The position numbers and the translations under genes are program-made. Shown here piece after piece: positions 22,161 through 33,626 of a stretch of DNA of 64,000 nucleotides (position 1 is its first letter; each line of letters opens with the position of its first letter). Where the stretch lies: NCBI RefSeq assembly GCF_000226115.1, contig NC_016458.1, forward strand, positions 5,738,001 through 5,802,000, given 5' to 3'. The notes under the pieces were generated by a model. The model worked only from the letters and a program-made list of their open reading frames with translations, was not told where the DNA came from and did no database searches. Source of the DNA: Thermothielavioides terrestris NRRL 8126 (taxonomy: Eukaryota > Ascomycota > Sordariomycetes > Sordariales > Chaetomiaceae).

Positions 22161-23233
22161 ACAGGCATGTCACTAGAACGGAGCAAATGGAAGACTGGAA
22201 TGGCTGTCGAGAGTGCGCAGATGCCAGGTCTCAGTTGACGGAGCGGCACGCCAGAGCCCAGCCCCCCAGGGGAAATCGCCCTTGCTGAGGGCGTCACAAT
22301 TTCGGTACTTGCACCCAGGCATGGAAAGGTAGGTCAGGTAAATGTCCTCGGCGAGTTTCCATGTTCTGGCACATTCTGTGACCCCTTTTCCCGGGCCGAG
22401 CGCCATTCGGAGCCGCATATCGTCGGCTTAATCCGCTCAGCCGCGGATCTCCGTTGTTCGATCAATGAATGGCGGCCCGGCGCCGAGCAGTTCATCACCG
22501 CCGAGAGCCGATGCTGAATCGGCAAGTAGGCTTGGTGACGTAAAAGCGCGGCGGCCGAGCGGCTCCGCTGCCCGCATCCTTGTCGCAATTCTGGTGCTCC
22601 AGCCGCCGTCTCCTGTCCCATTGGACCGCGTTCCCGGACAGGCAGGTCAGATGGCCAGGACAATGCGTTACGGCCCCCTGGCTGGTCGACTCCCTCATCC
22701 TTGCCCTTTCCTGTTGCGAGGGGACTGTTTGTTGCGGGAAGGTCGCGTGGTGGAGCCATGAATCAGGGGATCACAAGCGGGGAGGGAAGTTGAGAGGAAT
22801 GGGCATTGCCGTTACTAAAGACTGCATCGGAGTTGGAATTAGTGCGGCTGCATTGATGGTAGCAGCTACCGAGCCTGCACCAAGCAACAGACGTCCCTTG
22901 CATCTCGGGTCGGAATCGACGGAATCCACTCACATTATCCCGTCTGCACTGCTTAGCTTTAAAGGTGTCCACTCGCGCCCCTTTGCTCAACGGATCCTGG
23001 GTTGAGAGGAAGAAGCCGGACATTTTCCTTCCTGCTTTGTTCCAGTGAGCCTATCTGCCCGGCTTTCCTCCTTTGTGGTCCCGAGCAAACCGCAACTCCA
23101 GCCCAGAAGTACGGAGTGACTGTTTACACCCCGTTACGCACCTATTAAACAAACCAACGCAGAATCCATTCACACTCAGCAACGGAAGTAACACCAGCTC
23201 TCCACCCCTGAAACCAGAAACATCCCCTCAAAA
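22161..23233. other. Intergenic, no gene recognised
   Basis: About 1.07 kb between CCT1 and the LYC1-like gene. Open frames here are short, lack recognisable motifs and overlap each other in both directions. Confidence 0.5.
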
Positions 23234-24556
23234 ATGGGCTCCAACAACCCCACCCGCACCACGCCGAGCACCACCACCACCACCGTGCCCCCAGGCCCCT
23301 CCTTCCCGCTCGCCTCCCTCCCGGACGCCTCGTCGCCGGAGCTGGTCCTGACGCACCCGACGCCGGCCGAGCGCGAGCGCACCTGGGCGCTGACCTACCC
23401 GAAGTGGGGGCCCGCGCTGCGGTCCGAGGCCGACTACCTCGCGCGCGAGGCCTACCTGACGACGGTGCCGCTGGCGCGCGACGGCGGCATCACGCACTGG
23501 ATCCTGACGGTGCGCGGCCTGCCGCCCGACGCGCGGCCCGTGCTGTCGTCGTGCGAGAGCCTGCGCAAGCGCGCCGTGTATACCACCACGGTCGCTGCTA
23601 GCGCCGATGCTAATGCTAACGGCAACGGCAAGGAGGGCGGGGGAGCGGCGGCCGGGGTGGTGGTGGTGGATGGGGTGGCGCACGGGATCGCGAGCGTGTT
23701 TACGGATCCGGCGTATCGCGGGCGGGGGTATGCGAGTCGCATGATGAGCGAGCTGGGGCCCAGGCTGCGGGAGTGGCAGGCCGGGATGGGAAGGGGGAAA
23801 GGCGAGGGGAACGGGGAGGGGCGCGTGGAAAAAGGGCACTCGCTTTTTTCGGTGCTGTACAGTGATATTGGGAAGAAGTTCTACGCGAAGCATGGGTGGG
23901 CGCCGTTCCAGAGCAGCCATGTGGCGTACAAGCCCGTCGCGGGAGCCGGGAGCGCCAGCGGACAGGGCGGGCAGGTGGTGGCCAGGCCGATTGGGTATCA
24001 TGACCTGGCGGAGCTGTGCGCCGTGGATGAGAGGTTGCTCCGGGCTGACCTGGTCAGACGGCCGGCCAACCAAACGCACGTGGCGATCTTGCCAGAGCTG
24101 GACGCCATGCTGTGGCATCTCATGCGCGAGGACTACATGACCAAGGCTATCTTCGGGCGGACGCCAACCATCAGGGGCGCTGTGGCCGGGGAGCCGGGGA
24201 AGAGGATCTGGGCGGTGTGGACGAGGGGCTACTACGGCGGCCTGAACAAGATGGAGGGGAACACGCTGCACATTCTGAGGGTTGTTGTGGAGGACCCGGA
24301 GCAGCCTGATGAGGAGCTGGTGGACGGCTTCCGGTCGATTGTGCAGATGGCGCAGGCGGAGGCTGCCGAGTGGAAGACGCAGGATGTGCAGGTCTGGAAT
24401 CCGACGGCCAAGCTCAGGGGACTCATCGAGAAGTGCGGCGTCGAGTATGAATTCGTGGACCGCGACAAGGAGAGCATTGCCAGCCTGATGTGGTACGGCG
24501 AAGAGCCAACTGCCGAGGTCGACTGGGTTGCGAACGAGAAGTTTGCATGGTGCTGA
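23234..24556 (+). CDS. LYC1-like GNAT acetyltransferase
   Basis: Intronless gene of 440 codons. The protein resembles the fungal LYC1 family, named for the lysine N6-acetyltransferase of Yarrowia that starts lysine breakdown. The N-terminus is Thr/Pro-rich, followed by a GNAT fold. HGIASVFTDPAYRGRGYASRMM (about 150-175) contains the R-G-x-G-x-A-type acetyl-CoA loop, and VLYSDIGKKFYAKHGW is the typical later strand and helix. The C-terminal half (RIWAVWTRGYYGG, then ILRVVVEDPEQ) is the LYC1-specific region. Two low-complexity inserts (Asn/Gly-rich near 125-140, Gly/Lys-rich near 185-200) are likely loops. The substrate is not shown by sequence, so lysine is only a family guess. The ATG follows an A-rich context (AAAATGG). 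Confidence 0.8.
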   Translation: MGSNNPTRTTPSTTTTTVPPGPSFPLASLPDASSPELVLTHPTPAERERTWALTYPKWGPALRSEADYLAREAYLTTVPLARDGGITHWILTVRGLPPDARPVLSSCESLRKRAVYTTTVAASADANANGNGKEGGGAAAGVVVVDGVAHGIASVFTDPAYRGRGYASRMMSELGPRLREWQAGMGRGKGEGNGEGRVEKGHSLFSVLYSDIGKKFYAKHGWAPFQSSHVAYKPVAGAGSASGQGGQVVARPIGYHDLAELCAVDERLLRADLVRRPANQTHVAILPELDAMLWHLMREDYMTKAIFGRTPTIRGAVAGEPGKRIWAVWTRGYYGGLNKMEGNTLHILRVVVEDPEQPDEELVDGFRSIVQMAQAEAAEWKTQDVQVWNPTAKLRGLIEKCGVEYEFVDRDKESIASLMWYGEEPTAEVDWVANEKFAWC

Positions 24557-25447
24557 GCGATGTCTGGGCCAGGCGAGTATGGCATGCGTGTCAAATGGAA
24601 ACGCACATATGGCGGCTTGGGGAATTAGACACTTGGGCAGGAGTACAGAGTATACCTAAGATCCTTGGGTGGAATCTGGGTTTCTAGAAACGGGTTCAAG
24701 AGCTTCACACGTAAATCGGCTTGGAACATGGAAGATGGAGGGCCGGCAGGGTCCCAGGCTACCTGATGATTGGCATAATGGCTACAAGACCTCCCTTTCA
24801 CAGTAAGGGAGCTCACATGGCGTCTTGAGAACTTCGTCTAGCCTTCTGCCATTCCATTCACATTTCTCAACACACTAGAACGCATAGTGTACAATACAAC
24901 GCAAACCTTCTCGAGGAACTGCCGGGGTAGAAGTTGCGGAGCAATTCCCCTCTGTGTGGCATCTGGCCCAAGATACCTACCTATTCCAAGAACTGCAAGC
25001 GGAGGATAACCGCCCGCTGCCGTATGCATGAATGATAGACAAGTCGTGAGTCTCGACCCCAGGCTAGCCGAAGGTATACTTGCGGGTAGTCAGTTCCAGG
25101 GCCGTCTGGAAGCTGGTATCCAGGCAGCACGGTATCAGACTTCCATAGCTCGGTTACACAGTTGGTCCAACTACAAGTACAAAAAAATCAAAGTTCTGCC
25201 AGGGGTGATGGACCTTAATTCATCTGGTAGACAAGGCTCCAAACTTCATTCTTGACCGCGACTACAACACAGTCGCGGCATAGAAATGGTGAACTGTGAG
25301 TCATCTAACCTTCCCACTTCCGATCCTGCGGCACCCCGCAACCACCGTCGGTGTTCTCAAGAAGACCCCATGAACAACGAATTCAGCAAGCAGAACCCCA
25401 CAGTCCATCGCAACTGAATATTCAGCCCTTGGCTGAGAGCGGCCGAT
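24557..25447. other. Intergenic upstream of the IleRS relic; one TGAGTCA
   Basis: About 890 bp without a gene. A single TGAGTCA lies at 25297-25303, 145 bp before the IleRS-like ATG, the same Gcn4/CPC1-type motif that is repeated upstream of ProRS. No other feature seen. Confidence 0.45.
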
Positions 25448-28346
25448 ATGAGCATCCACTTTCCCAAGGTAGAGGAGGAAGTGCTGCGGTACTGGCGAGA
25501 AATCGATGCGTTCCAGACTCAGCTCCGACTCACCAAAGACCAGCCACGATTCACATTTTACGATGGCCCTCCTTTTGGTACGGAAACACCTCCATGTTGA
25601 AAACATCTTGCAATTTTCATCTCCCTACCCACGAGAAACCTCTGATGCACAAGGGCCCCTGGGAAGCTGACTCCCATTCTGCATTAGCGACAGGTAAAAT
25701 AACACCCGTAACCGATAAGTGACCACCCCATAATTCCTCGGAACCTCACGCTATAACCTGCATCACTCACAGGCTTGCCGCACTACGGTCATCTTCTGAC
25801 CTCGACGATCAAAGACATGATTCCGCGGTATTGGTCGATGAAAAGCTACCACGTCAGCCGCCGCTTCGGCTGGGACACTCACGGACTCCCCATTGAGTAC
25901 GAGATCGACAAGAGACTGGGTGTTTCAGCACGGGATGCGGTCAAGAACATGGGAATCGAAAATTACAATGCTGAATGTCGATCCATCGTGATGACTTATT
26001 CGGCCGAATGGCGGCACACAATCGAACGTCTGGGCAGGTGGATTGACTTCGACAACGACTACAAGGTAGGCAGCGGATCCTTTGAATAGGATCATACCTG
26101 TGTTCCGACTCATAGCAATCACAGTCAATGGACCTCAAGTTCATGGAGTCTTGCTGGTGGGTGTTCAAGCAGCTCTTCGACAGGGACGATGTCTACCGCG
26201 CCTACCAGATCATGCCGTGCTCGACCGCTCTCTCCACACCGCTTAGCCATATGGAGTCCAAGCAGAACGAAAAGATGGCCCAAGACCCTGCTATCCTTGT
26301 GTCATTCCCCGTGCTCGGTGTGGAGGGCAAGGAGGACACCTCTCTCGTCGTCTACACAACCACCACCTGGACCCTGCCCTCCAATCTCCTCATTGCCATC
26401 CACCCTGACTTTGAGTACCTGGAGATTCTCGACGAGAAGATGGGCCACCGATATATCCTGCTGGAGAGTGGTTTGTCCATGTTATACAAGGACCCGAAGA
26501 AAGCACGGTACACCGTTGTCTGCAATATCCCCGGGAAAGCCATGATCGGGTGGAAGTACAAGCCGTTGTTCAACTACTTCTCCGACACCTTCTCGGATTG
26601 TTTCCAGGTCATCGCGGCCGCTACGTGGAAGCAGACGAGGGAACGGGATTGGTTCACCAAGCTCCCGCATTCGGACAGGAGGACTACGACGCCGCCGTAG
26701 CTGCTGGATTCATTTCGCCCAGCCGTCTGCCGCCCTGCCCCGTCGACAAGTTCTGCTGGAGATCCGATACGCAGCTCACCCGGCGCGCCGTCTCCTCTTG
26801 GTTCGTCCGGGTGACCGATTCGATCCCGGAGATGCTCGAGAACCTCGAGCAAACGACCTGGGTGCCCCAGTTCGTCAAGGAGAGACGGTTCGCCAACTGG
26901 GTTGCTAACGCCCACGATTGGAACGCCTCCAGGAACCGGCACTGGGGCACCCCGATTCCGTTGTGGGTGAGCGACGATTACGAAGAAGTGGTGTGCGGGG
27001 GGAGCGTGGAGGAGTTGAAGCGGTTGAGTGGCTTTGAGGGGCCCCTGGATGACATCCACCGGGACAAGGTCGACGGAATTACGATTCCGTCACAGCAAGG
27101 GAAGGGCGTCCTCCGCCGAGTTGACGAAATCTTCGACTGCTGGTTAGTTTGGAGTCCTAGACTACACCAACACGGTGGCTTGGCTAATTTATGGAGCAGG
27201 TTCGAATCCGGGAGCATGCCGTATGCTTCGATTCACTGTCCCTTTGAGAACTCGGAGCAGTTCCACAATGGCCTGTTTCCGGCCGACTTCATCGCCGAAG
27301 GCCTCGACCAGACTCGTGGATGGTTCTACACCCTGACGGTGCTCGGTAACAAGCTGTTCAAGACGTCGCCGTTCATGAACTTCATCGTCAACGGCATTGT
27401 GCTCGCCGAGGACGGCAAGAAGATGTCCAAGAGTCTAAAAAACTACCCTGACCCTGCCCGCATTTTGGACCAGTACGGCGCGTCGCCGCCATGCAGCGGG
27501 CCATCCAGCTGGGGCGGGCGGCGCGCGAGCGGCGCGGCGTCGCGCTCAAGACCCCGCTGCGCTCGCTCGTGGTGGTCGCCGACGCGCAGGCCCTGGCCGA
27601 TGTCGGGTCGCTTGCGGAGCCGTACGTCCGGGAGGAGCTCAACTGCGCGACGTCGTGCTGGCGAATGAGGACGGGGCGCGGTACGGCACCGGCTTGAGGC
27701 GAGGGTCGACTGGTCGTCGCTGGGGAAGAGGCTGAAGAAGGATGTGCAGGTGGTGAGGGGGGCGCTGCCGACGCTGAGTCAGGAGCGGCTGCGCGAGTAT
27801 CAGCGCACGGGGTCGATTGACCTCCCCGGCGGGATCACGCTGGGCGAGGGCGACCTGACGCCGGTGAGGGTGATTGAGGAGGGGAAGCAGCAGGACGCCG
27901 GGTTGTCGTCGGAGGGGGCGCCGCAGTGGGAGGCGGCATTTGCGGACGACATGGTGGTGCTGCTAGACGTGGCGCCGCACCCGGAGCTGGTGGAGGAGGG
28001 GCTGGTGCGGGATCTGGTCAGTCGGTTTCAGCGGCTGCGCAAGAAGGCCGGGCTGGTGCCGACGGACGAGGTGTGCATGCGGCTGCGCGTCGCCTCGGAT
28101 CCTGATGGGGTCGGGCTGGGGAACGTGGTGGCGGCGCGGCAGGATATGTTCGTCGCTGCGCTGAGGGGGAGGGTTGAGGAGGCACGGGAGGAGGGCGAGG
28201 TCATTCTTGAGGAAGAGCAGGTGGTTGGCAATCGTGTAGTAATACTGCAGCTTGCGCGGGTTGGAGGGCATCCGGCCGGGGGCAAGATATTGGGTATAGA
28301 GAAATATACAACAAAGGCGAGTTCGTCGCGTTGCCTAGTCTTATAG
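25448..28346 (+). pseudogene. Isoleucyl-tRNA synthetase gene, broken by deletion and frameshifts
   Basis: Clear cytosolic IleRS (class I) from MSIHFPKVEEEVLRYW through GLPHYGH (HIGH motif), the editing domain, and KMSKSLKNYPDP. Splice sites look normal: exons 25448-25577, 25688-25693 (a 6-nt micro-exon), 25773-26065, 26125-27142, then from 27200. Lesions: a 1-nt loss near 26614-26616; loss of roughly 250-270 codons at about 27480-27488, jumping from DQYGA to the tRNA-binding region AMQRAIQLGRAARERRG; and 1-nt losses near 27644 and 27695. The frame is then open to a stop at 28346. The missing part is the start of the anticodon-binding domain, so no functional synthetase is expected. IleRS is essential, so an intact copy should exist elsewhere, unless the assembly is faulty here. 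Confidence 0.85.
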
Positions 28347-28992
28347 TATCGTACCCTCTATGGGCGGAAAGGTATGGGTTCGATGTATGTAGGTTACCTC
28401 CTATTGCCAGTCCTGCTGGCCGTCGTGGTCCGGTCGTGGACACTACTGTGTAGGTGACGAGGTCCGGAGCAGGGGGAGCAACCTTGAACCTTTGCAACGC
28501 ACGAGACAGCCGAATCAATGGAAGATCTTGCGTCATCCCGTCGGAAGTCTCCGCGATCGCTGCCCCGCATTTCCCTCCGCAGTAACTGGCAGCCGCGGCA
28601 GTGGGCCCCTGCTTGAGCCTGTGGGTTCCCGGTGAATCCCCGTTTTGCCCCCCAGGGGCATTCGCCGAAAGCCGCAATGCCGAGCTGGAGACGACTTCCC
28701 CTCCAATTTTCACAACGTTTCCTGGACCCTTCCGAGAAGCATCCCAACGCGAGCAGCAACAATAGCGCTTTTATATCATTATTCTTTTGGGATATTTCTA
28801 TTGCTTTTGAACAGCCTCAAGTGCTAGTTGTCGGCCTGAACTACCGGGCTCTCGACGCTCGTTGCCTCGTCTTTTCTCCTTGCAGCTCCTCTTCCCCTTG
28901 CAGCTCGCGTGCGCCGAGTCCTGCGATGTATCTTGCGCTGTGCAACTGAGAGAGTCTGTCTCCGTCCGTGGCCGCCTTCTTCTAGAGTAGCT
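28347..28992. other. Intergenic upstream of AFG1-like gene
   Basis: About 650 bp with no recognised gene. It should include the AFG1 promoter, but I see no distinctive motif cluster. Confidence 0.4.
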
Positions 28993-30779
28993 ATGAGAGC
29001 GCCGATACGCCGTCTTTTACCGAGGACTGCCGTACTCGGCGCGCTGTCCAGAGCTGTCCGAACCGCTCCTCGACTCCTGCGGCAGCGGGCCCTATGCACA
29101 GCATGCAGGCTTCCGACAAATGCCCAACACAGCTTTGCCGGGCTGCCAGCTCCCCGGCGTCGCGCCCGGATGGAATTACGGAGCGCGTACCCCGCCGGCC
29201 GCACCGCCGAACAGAGAAGAAGAACGTCGGCTGTGGCAGCAGCCTCTGTAGCGAATGGTGCGTCGGATGGTGGAACTGCACGGCCTGAGTGCCTTGCTCA
29301 CGCGCTGCCCGTAGCGAACACAGAGGACATCGGCCCGATCCAGGAGTATGACAGGCGAGTTTCGGCGGGTCTCCTCCGGAACGATGAACACCAGCGAGGT
29401 GAGGCCCAACGGCAGACTAGCCAGCCCTAGCGGGAACACCGAGGTACTGACCCGGCAACTAAGGGATCGTACAGAGCCTGCAATACCTTCACGACGAATT
29501 GCGGCATTACCGCGCCCCGCCGGTCGTTCATCCCACGCTTGAGTCGGTGAAGCCGAACAAGTCGATCTTCTCGTGGTTCGGGAGCAGCAGCAAGGCCGCA
29601 ATACGTGAGATTCCGAGCAATCTTCCGCGGGGACTGTACCTGTACGGCGATGTGGGCTGCGGCAAGACGATGCTCATGGACCTGTTCTACGACAGGCTCC
29701 CGCCGAACGTGCGGTCCAAGACGAGGATACACTTCCACAACTTCATGCAGGATGTGCACCGGCGCCTGCACAAGATGAAGCTCCAGTACGGCAGCGACGT
29801 CGACTGCGTGCCCTTCGTCGCCGCCGAGATCGCCGAGCAGGGCAACGTTCTCTGCTTCGACGAGTTCCAGTGCACCGACGTGGCCGACGCCATGATCCTG
29901 CGCCGCCTCCTCGAGTCGCTCATGTCGCACGGCGTCGTGCTGGTCACCACCTCCAACCGCCACCCAGACGAGCTCTACAAGAACGGCATCCAGCGCGAGT
30001 CCTTCATCCCCGCCATCCAGCTCCTCAAAGACCGGCTGCACGTCATCAACCTCGACTCCAACACCGACTACCGCAAGATCCCGCGCCCGCCGTCGGGCGT
30101 CTACCACACCCCGCTCGACGCGCACGCGGCCGCGCACGCCGAGAAGTGGTTCCGCTTCCTGGGCGACCCGTCCACGCCGGAGCCGCACCGCGAGGTGCAG
30201 CGCGTGTGGGGGCGCGAGATCGTGGTGCCGCGCGTCAGCGGCCGGTGCGCCTGGTTCACCTTTGACGAGCTGATCGGGCGGCCGACCAGCGCGGCCGACT
30301 ACCTGGAGCTGATGCGGTCGTACGACGCCTTCGTCGTGACCGAGGTGCCCGGCCTGACCTTCCGCCAGCGCGACCTGGCCCGCCGCTTCATCACCTTCGT
30401 CGACGCCGTCTACGAGTCGCACGCCAAGCTCGTGCTGACCACCGCCGTGCCGCTGCAGGAGCTGTTCGTCTCGCGCGACGAGCTGCGCGAGTCGCTGCGG
30501 GCCAGCGGCAGGGCCGACGTCGACGACGACGCCGCGGTCCAGGACGTCATGAGCCACATGATGGACGATCTGGAGCACAATGCCGAGCAGCTCGCCCGGT
30601 CGAACCTGTTTACCGGCGATGAGGAGGCGTTCGCGTTCGCGCGCGCGCTGTCGCGGCTGAGCCAGATGGGCAGCAAGGAGTGGGTGGAGCGCGGCATGGG
30701 ACTGGAGAGCCAGGGCGGCAAGGAGGAGAGGGATAGCTGGGCGAGGACTAGGAGCAGGCAGATGGAGGACAGCATGTGA
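28993..30779 (+). CDS. AFG1: AFG1-like mitochondrial AAA-type ATPase
   Basis: Two exons, 28993-29398 and 29464-30779, with a 65-bp intron (GTGAGG..ACTAAG, branch TACTGAC); 573 residues. AFG1/LACE1 proteins are inner-membrane-associated mitochondrial P-loop ATPases that help degrade or assemble respiratory-chain subunits. The N-terminus (MRAPIRRLLPRTAVLG...) is Arg-rich and acid-free, as in a mitochondrial targeting peptide. Walker A GDVGCGKT is at about 197-204, and Walker B follows as VLCFDEFQCTDVADAMI. The family blocks GLYLYGDVGCGKTMLMDLFY, FHNFMQDVHRRLH and VLVTTSNRHPDELYKNGIQR are all present, with the typical C-terminal FTFDELIGRPTSAADYLEL. Acidic Ala/Arg-rich stretches near 470-500 look like a lineage insert. 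It converges on the aminopeptidase gene. Confidence 0.93.
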
Positions 30780-31169
30780 GGTGGGCGAGGTGGGAGGTTG
30801 TGTTGAGGTGTGGAGAAGAGGAGATCCGGCTTGATACCCTGCCAATGAGTCTCTGCAATTGTCATAGACAGCGCTAGCGAGGCGTATCGCATCTTGGGTT
30901 TTGGATGGGGCATTCTGCAGCGCCTAGAGTATATAGGTAGATATTGGATGCAAGACGTAAGTCAGAAACGTTATTCATTAATGCCGGTGCCAGGCAAATC
31001 ACGCCGGTCGAGCATCCACCATGCATAGGACTGTCAGTGACTTCCTCACACAACCGCTCAGCTTCCGGAACCAATACGAACCAAAGTTCCATCAATGGCG
31101 TCGAGAGTTTCATCCAACCCATGGAACCCACGCTTCCCAATAACAACGCCGGGTAGTCTGCAAAACAGT
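30780..31169. other. Intergenic between convergent AFG1 and aminopeptidase
   Basis: 390 bp of 3' flanks. No gene seen. Confidence 0.5.
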
Positions 31170-32640
31170 CTACAACGAATCCGAGTGCTCCGGGCCCTCG
31201 AGCGCGGCAAAGTCGGTGAACGCCAACTCATAACCAAAAGCCAGCGTCATGCGGGCGTGCTGCAGCATGTGGTCGAACGAAAGGTACTTGATCAGGTCCT
31301 CGGTGGTGTGGATGTAGCTGTCCGAGTCCTCGAACTGCGACTCGATGACGAAAGCCGACGGGTAGCCCGCCTTGGACGCCGAGGCGTGGTCCGAGCAGGC
31401 GTAGCCGCACTTGGTCTCGACGTAGGGGATGTCGCAGTACTATTCGTCAAGGGAAGGGTGGGGTAGGTTAGGTTAGCTTGGCTTAGCTTGGCGAAGCTGG
31501 ATGGGCAAGCGGCAGGGGAAGAGGAAGAAGGAAGAAGAAAGGAGAGAACAAGAACACCCCGTTTACCTCGGTAATGATCGTCTTGATGAACCTGGTCAGG
31601 TCCGGGTCGACGTAGTCGACGATGACGCCCACGCACTCGGGCTTGCCGGCGTCCAGCGTCTTGGCCACGTAGCCCGTCATGTCCTGCTGCAGCATGGCCT
31701 TGACGTCGCGCCCCTGCTTCTCGTACGCCGAGAAGATGGCCTGGCTGCCCAGCAGCCCGCCCTCCTCGGCGGAGTACCAGTGGAACTCGAGCGTGTTCGG
31801 GTGGTTGCCCTTGACGATGTCCTCGGACTGCAGGAGCACCCGGAACGCCTCGAGAATGGTGACCGTGCCGCTGCCGTCGTCGTCGGCGCCGGGCGCGGGG
31901 AGCAGGCTTGGCGCCCACAGGTTGACCGAGTCTTGGTGTGCGCCGATGACGATGGTCGAGTTGGTCTTGCCGGGGATGGTGGCGATCACGCTGTTCTGGC
32001 CCCAGGGGTGCTCGAAGTGCTCGGCGCGGACGTACTCCTCGGCACCGGCGGATTTGATGGTGTCGCGGACCTGGCCGAGCAGCCACTCGCAGGACCGTCG
32101 ACCGTAGGAGGACTATCGTGTTATGAGTCACTGTGTCGCAGTAGAGAGCACGACGATTCGGGGGCTGCATACCTTGTAGTACCGGGTGTAAAAGGATGTG
32201 AATGCCGTCAGGTGGTCCTCCATCTCGGTCTTGGACAGGTTCGCCAGGAGGGGCTTCACTTCCTTCTGCAGCTTAGGCTTCTGGGGGAAGACAACCCTCT
32301 TCTTCTGGGACATGCTCTTGGCGCGAAGGGTCCCGAGGTCGGGATGGTTGGTGATGTCGAAGAAGCGTTTGCCATCCTGGGATGGAGATTATCAGCGTGG
32401 GCTGCACTGCGGTAAGTCCTGGCCAACAGAGCTCACCCGGCGAAGCTGCCACTTCTCGGCTTCCGTCACCCATCTTGTCTCCCCTGGCGCGAGCTCAATG
32501 AGGTACTTCTGGTTCTCGTCGGCAGACTGGGGGATGCCGTCGGGATACAACAAGGCGCGGTCCGGCTCACCGGGCTCGACGAAGCGGGCGCCTACCGCTG
32601 GCAGCAGCAGCCCGAGCAGCGATGCGTTTGACAGCTTCAT
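31170..32640 (-). CDS. Secreted M28 leucine aminopeptidase
   Basis: Four exons on the minus strand: 32640-32437, 32376-32173, 32112-31567 and 31439-31170; 407 residues, all junctions phase 0. Introns are 60, 60 and 127 bp. A signal peptide ([20 protein letters not shown]) and a propeptide-like region precede the M28 domain. Zinc ligands and catalytic residues can be read in order: GAHQDSVN (His), GADDDGSG (bridging Asp), SAEEGGLLG (Glu pair), QQDMTGY (Asp) and [10 protein letters not shown] (His). Two cysteines in [11 protein letters not shown] probably form the usual disulphide. It removes N-terminal hydrophobic residues from peptides outside the cell or in the vacuole. The long third intron is rich in TTTCC/CTTCC. 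Fungal Lap1-type enzymes have this length. Confidence 0.93.
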
Positions 32641-33626
32641 GATGGATAGAGGTGTGAGTACCTATGGATGCAGTTTTCGATGAAGACACAGTTCCGCCCA
32701 CGCGCGCGGTTCGGCTTCGAAGCGGTGGCTGGGGAACAAGGCTCCAGCTGTGTCAGAGGGGACAGTTGCGTGCTTCGAGCCGGGGGGCTCGATTGCGGCA
32801 GGTTGGGATGATGGGGTGGAGGCCAGGGGTGCCTGGATGGACCCACCCAGATCCAGGGACCTGAATGTATTAAGTACTCCGGGCCAGTGCCAGCGTGCTG
32901 AACCTAGTCCAAAATTTCTGGGTATTCGCTCATTTCTTCGGGCCCAATTTTATGGATCATGATGAAAAGGATAATCTGCCTCCGTAGAGCACCAGACTGC
33001 ATCACCAAAAGCGCACTTCTCTAGACTGCAGCGAGTGTCCGTCTCAGGGAGCAAGTATCCGTAACATGACCCTGCTCAGCCGGGCAGCTTCCGGATCGGG
33101 CTAGCAGCCGCGAACCCCGCTGGGATCCAGACTCAGGGCCAAGCAGCCCGCAACCGCCGAGAAGTCTTAGCGCGCGACTATCTTAGCCTGTTGATTCATG
33201 TCGCTTGCGACCGCAGCGACTGACGTCATGTCCCAACGGTTCGTCAACAGGCCAAAAACAGGTCCCGAGAAGCATGAAGAATGGCCATGGAGGTGCAATC
33301 AGCATTACACGTATTTAAGGACGCTTATCCTCGAGTCTTGGCGCCCTTGGCATTTTCTCGCTGGGCCATTCTGGACAAAGTTGGATGAATTGACCTCGGG
33401 CTGCTCCACACTTGTTGATTACCAGTAGTAAGTGGCCCCATGCTGAGAGTCAGTCGGAAGACTCAGAGACTACATTGCCGCCGATCACATAACGGCCATG
33501 AGTTGCGCGGGTTGGTGGTGCTTGCGTCATGGACGAACGACCACGCTGATGCCGGGAGCCTCCCAGATCTCAGCGTCTCAAAAGGTAGTCCCCTCCGAAG
33601 CGGTGCAGCTATCCTTCTGCAGCAAG
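32641..33626. other. Intergenic, no gene recognised
   Basis: About 990 bp between the divergent aminopeptidase and PLD-like genes. Only short, motif-free frames. Confidence 0.5.

Noticed and set aside
27199..27215. GGTTCGAATCC, a perfect Pol III B-box/T-loop word
   Set aside because: It encodes the conserved Trp-Phe-Glu-Ser of IleRS, and no A box or cloverleaf surrounds it.
29427..30845. 472-codon open frame antisense to AFG1
   Set aside because: It mirrors the GC-rich third codon positions of a clearly conserved ATPase gene and shows no domain of its own.
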